From NCBI GenBank assembly GCA_045585875.1, contig JAZMZH010000145.1, positions 1 to 7,983 on the forward strand: DNA of 7,983 nucleotides. The letters are read 5' to 3'. Under the pieces are notes generated by a model. It was not told the DNA's origin, did no database searches, and was given only the letters and a program-made list of their open reading frames with translations. A program made the position numbers and the translations under genes. Positions 1-5,391 of this stretch are shown here, in pieces; positions within the stretch are counted from its first letter, which is position 1; the number at the start of each line of letters is the position of its first letter. Origin of the DNA: JAVBQJ01 sp045585875. GTDB taxonomy: Bacteria > Verrucomicrobiota > Lentisphaeria > Victivallales > Victivallaceae.

Positions 1-525
1 GAGCCAAGGAGTTGTGTTCTTCTCTTGTCTTCCTAAGACCGCTTGGCCTCCGACTTGTCCGCCGAGACTCTGGAGATAGCCCCAGGACATGCGTTCGCCG
101 CCGTGGCGGGCGATGGCGTGACCGATCTCATGACCGACGACAAAGGCCAGTTCGGCTTCGTTATTCATCAGGTCCAGCAATCCGGTATAGACGGCCACCT
201 TTCCGCCGGGCAGGCAGAAGGCGTTTTGCTCCTCCGACTCCAGCACCGTGAACTGCCACTCGAAATCATTCTCCCCGGCGACGGCGGCGATGGCGCTGCC
301 GCACCGGTTGAGCGCCTGATTGTAAACGGCGTTCTCCGACACCGGGTACTGCTGTTTGTACTCCTCGTAGGCGGAAACCCCGAGCTCATTTTCATACTCG
401 GAGGAGGTCAGCAGAAACTGGGTGCGGTCGGTGATGGGCACGGAGCGGCACCCCGCGGCAGAAAACGCCGCAGCAGCAGCTCCGGCAAGAAGCGCCGCAA
501 ACCGGCAGAAAAACAATCTTTTCAT
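1..525 (-). CDS. M48-family zinc metalloprotease, predicted lipoprotein (3' end outside window)
   Basis: This is the start (175 codons, no stop) of a membrane-anchored or periplasmic M48 peptidase of the LoiP/BepA-like group, whose known members degrade or chaperone envelope proteins. The zinc-binding HEIGH motif is at residues 132-136 (ligands H132 and H136, catalytic E133). Before it lies the typical M48 stretch NAFCLPGGKVAVYTG (101-115), in which the G-G-K-V-A-V-Y-T-G edge strand is characteristic. The third zinc ligand, a Glu further downstream, falls outside the window. A basic N-terminus, a hydrophobic stretch and Cys26 in AAGC suggest a lipoprotein, although the lipobox is weak because Ala rather than Leu is at -3. 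The ATG is supported by GGGGGA seven bases upstream, and the gap to the LpoB-like gene is 19 bases, so it is the last visible gene of the operon. The final dozen codons look unlike the rest (TTA, AGA, ACA, ACT). The M48 assignment is firm; its substrate is unknown. Confidence 0.9.
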   Translation of the reverse strand, partial: MKRLFFCRFAALLAGAAAAAFSAAGCRSVPITDRTQFLLTSSEYENELGVSAYEEYKQQYPVSENAVYNQALNRCGSAIAAVAGENDFEWQFTVLESEEQNAFCLPGGKVAVYTGLLDLMNNEAELAFVVGHEIGHAIARHGGERMSWGYLQSLGGQVGGQAVLGRQEKNTTPWL

Positions 526-544
526 AAGAAAATCCCCCTTCGCC

Positions 545-1183
545 TCACCAGCCGAAGGTACCCTTCTCACGCATGAAGCCCAGCTGCTTGGTGAACTTCC
601 ACATGATGAGCCCGGTCTTGATGTCCGCCATCTCCATGACGAAGGTGCGGACCACGACTCTCCGGTCGCCGTCCTGAGTCAGATTGGAGATGACTTTGGG
701 CCGGAGCACCAGACGCGCCGCCTGAAGGGTGCCTTTTTGAGCCACCGTGCTCTGATCGAAATTGTCGTCGTAGGCGATGTCCCGGGAGGCGGCGATGGAG
801 GCGGTGCGCTCCGCGCCCTCGGCCATGGTCACATCGACCTTGCCCGCATTGATGAGGCACTCGTTCAGAATGTCGGTCATTTCGGAGACGTTGAGACTGG
901 GATCGTCGGTATCGTTGATGACCCGGTCGAGCTTCAGCACCGGGATGGCGTACTCGTCGTTCATCTCCGCCTTGTAGCGCTGAAGAAAGGCGGTGAACTT
1001 GGGATTGGTCATGGCGCTGTTCACGGCGGCGCGGGCCACCTCCCGAAACTCTTCGCTGGAAACATTTCTCTCGCTGCGCACCCCGGTGGTTTCCCGGCCC
1101 GGATCGTAGATGGTGGTCTTGGTGCTGCATCCGGCCAGAAGACCGGCGGCGGCGATTCCTGCAAGCAGACAGACTCTCTTCAT
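545..1183 (-). CDS. LpoB-like (YcfM/PF13036-type) outer-membrane lipoprotein
   Basis: A 212-residue lipoprotein related to LpoB, which in Escherichia coli activates the peptidoglycan synthase PBP1b from the outer membrane. The signal peptide ends in a good lipobox, LAGC, with Cys19. The globular domain runs from about residue 45 to the end. It includes the family pattern of an early strand (IPVLKLDRVINDTDD), an amphipathic helix (SEMTDILNECLINAGKVDV), then Leu/Val-rich strands (ARLVLRPKVISNL, RVVVRTFVMEMADIKTG) and a closing W-K-F strand. E. coli LpoB has a long disordered Pro-rich linker before the domain. Here only about 25 residues separate Cys19 from it, with no Pro-rich tract, so a reach across the periplasm to a synthase is doubtful. 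An in-frame GTG at 1192 would add three residues but overlaps the Shine-Dalgarno sequence, so ATG at 1183 was chosen. The neighbouring YcfL gene strengthens the call, since ycfL and lpoB (ycfM) are adjacent in E. coli. PBP1b activation itself is inference and may not apply. Confidence 0.87.
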   Translation of the reverse strand: MKRVCLLAGIAAAGLLAGCSTKTTIYDPGRETTGVRSERNVSSEEFREVARAAVNSAMTNPKFTAFLQRYKAEMNDEYAIPVLKLDRVINDTDDPSLNVSEMTDILNECLINAGKVDVTMAEGAERTASIAASRDIAYDDNFDQSTVAQKGTLQAARLVLRPKVISNLTQDGDRRVVVRTFVMEMADIKTGLIMWKFTKQLGFMREKGTFGW

Positions 1184-1191
1184 TTCATGCA

Positions 1192-1196
1192 CCTCT
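1192..1196 (-). promoter_or_regulatory. Shine-Dalgarno site deciding the LpoB-like start
   Basis: AGAGG lies eight bases upstream of ATG 1183. The alternative in-frame GTG (1190-1192) shares its first base with this motif, so it cannot use it. A third, out-of-frame ATG at 1188 stops after two codons. Confidence 0.7.
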
Positions 1197-1208
1197 TTTT
1201 TAGAATAT

Positions 1209-1670
1209 TCAGTCTTCCTTTTCGGATTCTTTCAAACTGACCTTGAAATCCCGGCAGTCCCTGGTGGGCGCCACGGACTGGAGATACAGGGTTTCGCCCG
1301 GGATGATGGTGGCGTCCTGCCAGTCGGAGAGGACGGAGTTCACCGCCATGCCGTTGCTGTCGAACCAGTCGAATTTATAGCGGATGTCATAGGGATTTTC
1401 GCCGGTCATGCCGCTCCACGCCTGGGACCAGACCCCGGTACGGTCGTTCATCACCTCCAGCTGCACCCGCATGAATCCGTCGGCGGTTTCCGAAATCGAG
1501 AGGCTCTGCAGAGCCAGCCGGTCGCGGAGGAAACGGTCGGTTACGAATCTGGCGTCGCGGATCACCGTCGGATGCATGGCCTTGTCGGCGTTTTCGACGG
1601 TATTGACCGTATCCTGACATCCGAACGCCGCGGCCGCGGCCAGAATACCGCACAAAAGATGAAGTTTCAT
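1209..1670 (-). CDS. YcfL family (DUF1425) lipoprotein
   Basis: A 153-residue exported protein of the YcfL family, function unknown. The recognisable core is residues 97-145: strand IRYKFDWFD, then SNGMAV, a conserved Trp (W117 in SDWQDA), then IIPGETLYLQSVAPT and FKVSLK. This follows the YcfL order of Y-x-F-x-W-x-D, G-x-x-V, W, I-x-G-E and S/A-V-A-P. The signal peptide ends in AAFGC with Cys18; Phe at -2 makes the lipobox imperfect, so lipidation is likely but not certain. The frame stays open upstream to 2186 inside the preceding gene. The real start is the ATG at 1670, with GGAGG five bases upstream and the signal peptide beginning there. It sits 14 bases after the COG3014-type gene and 25 bases before the LpoB-like gene, matching the ycfL-lpoB pairing known in enterobacteria and suggesting that the two lipoproteins act together. 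That partnership is inference. Confidence 0.88.
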   Translation of the reverse strand: MKLHLLCGILAAAAAFGCQDTVNTVENADKAMHPTVIRDARFVTDRFLRDRLALQSLSISETADGFMRVQLEVMNDRTGVWSQAWSGMTGENPYDIRYKFDWFDSNGMAVNSVLSDWQDATIIPGETLYLQSVAPTRDCRDFKVSLKESEKED

Positions 1671-1684
1671 AGTTACCTCCAAAG

Positions 1685-3190
1685 TTACTTTGACATCATC
1701 GGCAGGACGTGAATTGTGACATTGCGGGCGCTGGGAGCGCTGACGAAAATAATCGCGGAGGGGCACCCGTCGGGGATGCGCAGCCGCTGGGAAACCCGGG
1801 CCGATCCGGAGAGCGCGACCGTGATCTCCCGGTCGGCGGGCATGGGGAACTGGGTGAGCAGAAACTCCTTGGGCAGCATCTCCCAGGAACGGGTGTCGGC
1901 GGTGTTCATCGCCGCCCGGTAGCCGGTGCCGCCCAGGACGATGCCGAGCAGCACCAGGGCCTTCACTCCTTCGTCCATGTCCGAATCCGCCACCAGGGCC
2001 AGTCCGGAGTAGTAGGCCGCCTCCTTGATGGCGGTGCTGAGGGCGATCCGGGCGATGATGCCGGGCAGGCGCCGGTCGAATTCCTGAGCAAGGATGCCGT
2101 CCATGTCCGCCAGGATGAAGCCGTCGCGGGTAACTCCGTCGGCGGTCACCTGGACCCGGTTGAAATCGGCCGGATAAAATTCGCACACCGGCCAGGCGGT
2201 CATGATCGGATAGTAGACCGCCACCTGCTGCAGCGCCCCGCCGCGGCCGTTGGCGATGATGACATAGACGCAGTCGTGATCCACCGGGAAATCAAAGGGA
2301 GCGGTATCCGCCAGCTCCTCCGGGATCTCGCGGCCGGCCAGAGCAAGGGCGGTGACGTAATACCTGCGGGTCATCGGATTGGCGGGCATGGCCTCGTAAA
2401 GCCGCTGAAAATCGATTCTCGCATTGTCGAAGAGACCGTCGCGGAGGGAACCCAGTCCGGAGAGGTAAATCGCCGCCGGATTCAGGAAATCCCCGTACCC
2501 CCGGTGCGCCACCTCCCGCATCTTATCCACGGTGGTGACGAACTGGGGATTCCGACCGTTTGCGGAAAAGACCGAGATCGCGCCCCGGGTGTCGGCGGTA
2601 CGGGCCGCCTCGGGATTCTGCGCCCGGGCGGCGGCCATCAGCTTATTTTCCTCATCAAAGAACTCCTGATAATCGTCCTGCACCTTTTTCTGCTCGTTGC
2701 GGAGCCGCTTCAGCTGCGCCCGAAAGGCGTCTTCCCGTCCCATTCCGAGATAGGCGAGGGATTTGTAGATGGAGAGCGTCATCCGGTCCCGGCACAGGCC
2801 GCGGTAGGGCAGAGCGTTCATGTTGGTCAGAGCGGCTCCGGCCTCGGCGCCCACGTCCCGCATGCTGATTTTCGCCCGGTCGTCGTATTCGGCGATCAGC
2901 TCCTCGGCCGCCTCCAGCTGTTCGATGCAGGACTGGTACTTGCCGATGTGAAAACTGAAGCTCCCGGCTTCCAGCCGCCAGATGAGTTCGTCGCCGCTGC
3001 CGATGACGGAATTGTTGTACCAGGAGGGGTCTTTGAGATTATTTTTCAGAACCTCGGTCACGCCGTCGTTGTCTCCGGCCATGTAGGCGGCCAGCATGGG
3101 CTCTTTCTGCCGGTGGGAATTCACTACCGTGGAACAGCCCGCCGCCAGCGCGGCGGCGCAGAGGATCGCAATGCCGGGAAACAGTCTCAC
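1685..3190 (-). CDS. COG3014-family lipoprotein with TPR-like N-terminal half
   Basis: A 501-residue predicted lipoprotein (signal peptide ending LAAGC, Cys19) of a conserved but uncharacterised family. The N-terminal half is helical with TPR-like pairs: GKYQSCIEQLEAAEELI (83-99), a helix around 137-150 (LSIYKSLAYLGMG) running into the long charged helix 151-187, and LNPAAIYLSGLGSLRDG followed by ARIDFQRLYEAMP (236-269). The C-terminal half has the family signatures DMDGILAQEFDRRLPGIIAR (362-381), a hydrophobic segment (411-425) and ADTRSWEMLPKEF (431-443), then a beta-rich end. The GTG start at 3190 is supported by GGAG seven bases upstream and by the signal peptide; the only nearby ATG is out of frame and stops quickly. 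Helical repeats suggest a scaffold for the other envelope proteins of the operon, which is inference. COG3014 genes beside ycfL- and lpoB-type genes also occur in Vibrio and Shewanella (from memory). Assignment is by recognised motifs, without a search. Confidence 0.83.
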   Translation of the reverse strand: MRLFPGIAILCAAALAAGCSTVVNSHRQKEPMLAAYMAGDNDGVTEVLKNNLKDPSWYNNSVIGSGDELIWRLEAGSFSFHIGKYQSCIEQLEAAEELIAEYDDRAKISMRDVGAEAGAALTNMNALPYRGLCRDRMTLSIYKSLAYLGMGREDAFRAQLKRLRNEQKKVQDDYQEFFDEENKLMAAARAQNPEAARTADTRGAISVFSANGRNPQFVTTVDKMREVAHRGYGDFLNPAAIYLSGLGSLRDGLFDNARIDFQRLYEAMPANPMTRRYYVTALALAGREIPEELADTAPFDFPVDHDCVYVIIANGRGGALQQVAVYYPIMTAWPVCEFYPADFNRVQVTADGVTRDGFILADMDGILAQEFDRRLPGIIARIALSTAIKEAAYYSGLALVADSDMDEGVKALVLLGIVLGGTGYRAAMNTADTRSWEMLPKEFLLTQFPMPADREITVALSGSARVSQRLRIPDGCPSAIIFVSAPSARNVTIHVLPMMSK

Positions 3191-3197
3191 TTCAGCA

Positions 3198-3201
3198 CTC
3201 C
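3198..3201 (-). promoter_or_regulatory. Shine-Dalgarno site for the GTG start at 3190
   Basis: GGAG is seven bases upstream of GTG 3190 in the 21-base gap after the second CsgG-like gene. It supports the non-ATG start of the COG3014-type gene, whose signal peptide begins at exactly this codon. Confidence 0.6.
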
Positions 3202-3211
3202 GTCATGGGGA

Positions 3212-4222
3212 TCAGCGGCCGCGAAGTTCCGGGATCTTGAGCAGCTCGGGAAGGATCTTGGAGGCGATGACCGAGTCGATGAGCATCTTGCCGTAATCCT
3301 TGCTCATGACGGTGACCATTTCCGGACCGGAAGGAGACTGAAACGAGACCATGCCGGTGAAGGGGAGACTCGCGGTCACGCTGCCGTCCTGCGCCGAAAC
3401 CACCCGCACGAATCCCTCCAGATAGCCGGTGTAGTTGTAGCCTTTTGCTCCGGTTTCCGAAACGTAGTAGGGCACGCCGACGATTTCAAAACGGGTGATC
3501 GTGGCCTGGATCAGGTACTGCACCTCCAGCAGGCCGCCGACCTTGCGGAACATCTTGGGCTCCATTTCGTAGAGGCCGTCCAGATTGTTGTCCCGGAGGA
3601 TCTTGGCCACCGAGCGGAGATTCTGGAGCCGCACGCCTCCGGCCAGCAGTCCGCTCTCCAGCCGGATGTTGAAAGTTTCCGCGAGGTAATCCGGGATCCT
3701 GGCGATCTGCAGATTGGGCATGAGGATGGCCGACATCATGAGATCCTTGTCGTCGGAGAGAAGTTTGTCCAGGGTCGCCTCGATCTTGTCGGCCAGCTCG
3801 TCCAGATCCCGCACCCGCAGATTGGCGGTGCGGTGGGTGTCGATCTCGCCGGTGGTGGCGTCGATGATGCGCATGGTGCAGTTGATGCGGGTGCCGAACT
3901 TGCCGACCTCCGAAACGAGGATGTACCTCACGCCCTCCACTTCGCCCATGCGGGCCTTTTGGGCGGAGTTGAGATTGACCAGATCGGAATTCTCCGTGAG
4001 GCCGATCTCGGTGAGCATCTGCTTGAGCGCGCCCCGGGAGATCAGAGTGTACTCGTCGCTGTTGATGGAGGATTCCAGGATCCCCCAGAAGGCCTCGATG
4101 TCGGAAGCGGAGATGCCGCCCTTGTTGACGGGTTCGGCCACGGCGAGCTTGTCCGCGGCGGGGGCAGTGAACACGGCAAGGAGCAGAGTGAAAATCGCCG
4201 TAAGTTTGCAGTAAAATTTCAT
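3212..4222 (-). CDS. CsgG-like periplasmic protein with apparent duplicated domain
   Basis: A 336-residue secreted protein with a Sec signal peptide (hydrophobic 8-20, cleavage near APA-AD at 23). It has no lipobox, so it is probably soluble in the periplasm. Residues 24-157 follow the CsgG/LpoB-like plan: strand KLAVAEPVNKGG, helix, YTLISRGALKQMLTEIGL (58-75, the conserved R-x-x-L-x-x-x-L-x-E pattern with R63 and E72), GVRYILVSEVGKF (97-109), then MRIIDATTGEIDTHRTANL (117-135) and a helix. Residues 165-330 repeat this order: ILMPNLQI, helix, VRLQNLRSVAKILRDNNL (197-214), VQYLIQATITRFEI (234-247), VRVVSAQDGSVTASLPF (272-288) and a terminal helix. I therefore read it as two diverged copies of one fold. 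It starts 11 bases after the previous gene, and its Shine-Dalgarno sequence (AAGAGGTG) overlaps that gene's stop codon, so translation may be coupled. CsgG family members build export pores or envelope complexes, but with no lipid anchor a pore role is unlikely here. The family call is good; the role is unknown. Confidence 0.8.
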   Translation of the reverse strand: MKFYCKLTAIFTLLLAVFTAPAADKLAVAEPVNKGGISASDIEAFWGILESSINSDEYTLISRGALKQMLTEIGLTENSDLVNLNSAQKARMGEVEGVRYILVSEVGKFGTRINCTMRIIDATTGEIDTHRTANLRVRDLDELADKIEATLDKLLSDDKDLMMSAILMPNLQIARIPDYLAETFNIRLESGLLAGGVRLQNLRSVAKILRDNNLDGLYEMEPKMFRKVGGLLEVQYLIQATITRFEIVGVPYYVSETGAKGYNYTGYLEGFVRVVSAQDGSVTASLPFTGMVSFQSPSGPEMVTVMSKDYGKMLIDSVIASKILPELLKIPELRGR

Positions 4223-4233
4223 CGTTTCACCTC

Positions 4234-5256
4234 TTATTCTTCTTCGTTGCTTTCTTCGGATTCGTCCGGTTCACCGGCGGCGGGCTCGGAAGCGGGCTCT
4301 TCGGAAACCGCGGCGGGTTCGACGACGGCCGCGGGCTCCTCCAGCACGGTCACGGTGATCCGGTTTTTCCGGCCCGGTTTGCAAAGTTCGTAAAGGTCTT
4401 CGGCGGCCTGATCCAGAGCCGCGTTCATCAGAGTCTGAAAGCGATTGCCGTCAAAGGTGCGGCCCGCCGGGGAGCGATGTTCCCGGACGCTTCCGGTGTA
4501 GACATTGCTGTAGACCGTGGCCTGGGCGGGGAGATCCACCATTTTGATGATGACATCCATCTGCCAGAGATCGGACTCGGTTTCGATGCCGTAGCCCTTG
4601 AAGGCCTTGCCGGAGACGCGGATGTCGGAGACGGTCCCGTAAATCAGGTGGGTCGCCCCGGTGGCCCGGGCCAGCTCCCGGAGGAAATCCTGCGGGAAAT
4701 CGGGCGACCGGCTCAGTTTCACCATGGCCGCGGTCATGAGTCCGCTGTCCATGCACGAAAAGACGTCGTTATGGCTGCCGAGGCGGGCGCTGAGATAATC
4801 CGCGCCGATGACCACGGGGCGGGATTCGCCCTTCACCACGGTTTCGTAAAGTTCCAGCGCCTTGGTCCGGGAAAAGATGTTGTCGTCCATCTGGGTGATC
4901 CGGTTGGCGGTGTTGGTGTGCGAAATATCCCAGGCGTCGATCATGCGGACATAGCCCTGCATCACGCTGTCGATGGAGACGCGGTCGGCGTCGTTGAGCG
5001 TGCACTGCTCGGGGATGACGATCGGCTGATTTTTGTCATCGAGGAAACGCTTCTGCCCGATGATGTCGGCGGTGGTGAAGTCCATCACGCAGATTCGGAA
5101 CGGACTCCATTTCACGGTTTCCCGGGTCACCGTCTCGGTGACGATGGTAGTGGTGGTAGTGGTGGTCTCCGTAACCTTTTCGGTCCCGGCGGATGCCGTC
5201 AGGCAGGCCAGAACGCAGCCGAAAACCGTTCCGCAGCGCAAAAGCAGTATCTTCAC
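4234..5256 (-). CDS. CsgG-like secreted protein with Thr-rich neck and acidic Pro/Ala/Glu tail
   Basis: First gene of the operon, 340 residues. The signal peptide (1-23) ends in TASA-G, a good signal peptidase I site; VLAC with Cys18 is a possible but atypical lipobox, so lipidation is unresolved. A Thr-rich neck (28-48, including seven consecutive Thr) leads into a CsgG-like domain of about 245 residues (50-294): FRICVMDFTTA (53-63), helical insertions, FLRELARATGATHLIYGTVS (191-210), SDLWQMDVIIKMVDLPAQA (228-246), TVYSNVYTGSV, and the closing helix FQTLMNAALDQAAEDLYELC (273-292). The last 35 residues are low-complexity and strongly acidic. The frame is open back to an ATG at 5337, but that region carries the promoter and would bury the signal peptide. 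GTG at 5256 has GGAG seven bases upstream and starts exactly at the signal peptide. The CsgG-like label rests on the pattern of the 191-292 stretch. Secreted lipoprotein-like envelope factor is as far as the sequence goes. Confidence 0.78.
   Translation of the reverse strand: MKILLLRCGTVFGCVLACLTASAGTEKVTETTTTTTTIVTETVTRETVKWSPFRICVMDFTTADIIGQKRFLDDKNQPIVIPEQCTLNDADRVSIDSVMQGYVRMIDAWDISHTNTANRITQMDDNIFSRTKALELYETVVKGESRPVVIGADYLSARLGSHNDVFSCMDSGLMTAAMVKLSRSPDFPQDFLRELARATGATHLIYGTVSDIRVSGKAFKGYGIETESDLWQMDVIIKMVDLPAQATVYSNVYTGSVREHRSPAGRTFDGNRFQTLMNAALDQAAEDLYELCKPGRKNRITVTVLEEPAAVVEPAAVSEEPASEPAAGEPDESEESNEEE
5146..5166 (-). repeat. Short tandem ACCACCACT repeat encoding a Thr run
   Basis: On the coding strand the 9-base unit ACCACCACT occurs about 2.3 times in the first gene of the operon. 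It encodes the seven Thr residues just after the signal peptide. Changes in copy number would keep the frame and alter only neck length. Confidence 0.75.
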
Positions 5257-5263
5257 TCTCCGA

Positions 5264-5267
5264 CTCC
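5264..5267 (-). promoter_or_regulatory. Shine-Dalgarno site for the GTG start at 5256
   Basis: GGAG lies seven bases upstream of GTG 5256. It decides this start over the in-frame ATG at 5337, which is upstream of the predicted transcription start. Confidence 0.65.
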
Positions 5268-5308
5268 GTAGTTTCGGTGCGCGGCGGAATTGCATCGCGC
5301 ACCCGGTT

Positions 5309-5337
5309 ACTATAATGTCGAAATACCGGTTTTGCAA
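5309..5337 (-). promoter_or_regulatory. Predicted sigma70-type promoter of the six-gene envelope operon
   Basis: Reading leftwards, the -35 box is TTGCAA (5337-5332, 4 of 6 consensus bases). The spacer is exactly 17 bases and the -10 box is TATAGT (5314-5309, 5 of 6). An A/T patch, AAAATATT (5357-5350), sits where an UP element would lie. Transcription would start near 5302, giving a leader of about 45 bases before GTG 5256. AAAACCGGTATT (5333-5322), an imperfect palindrome centred on CCGG, covers the spacer and could be an operator. AACCGG occurs at 5331-5326 and again at 5308-5303 just past the -10 box. This is the only good promoter match seen in the 135-base gap. The consensus assumes a standard housekeeping sigma factor. 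Confidence 0.6.
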
Positions 5338-5391
5338 ACCGCGGAGCGCAATATTTTCGCGATCTCCGGAGAATTTCCCTCCTGCCGCCCG

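Noticed and set aside
422..1240. 272-codon plus-strand open frame
   Set aside because: It is antisense to the LpoB-like gene and the M48 start. It has no domain, and its His/Gly/Asp-rich make-up is typical of a shadow.
1209..2186. 325-codon minus-strand frame
   Set aside because: Only the last 153 codons are real (the YcfL gene from 1670). The upstream part is an Arg/Pro-rich shadow of the COG3014-type gene.
1709..4393. 894-codon open frame on the plus strand
   Set aside because: It lies antisense to the COG3014-type and CsgG-like genes, is Gly/His/Asp/Val-rich with no recognisable domain, and mirrors the GC-rich third positions of the real genes.
5362..5371. TCTCCGGAGA palindrome as a terminator for the lactonase gene
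   Set aside because: It has no loop and no T-run downstream, so it cannot form a standard intrinsic terminator.
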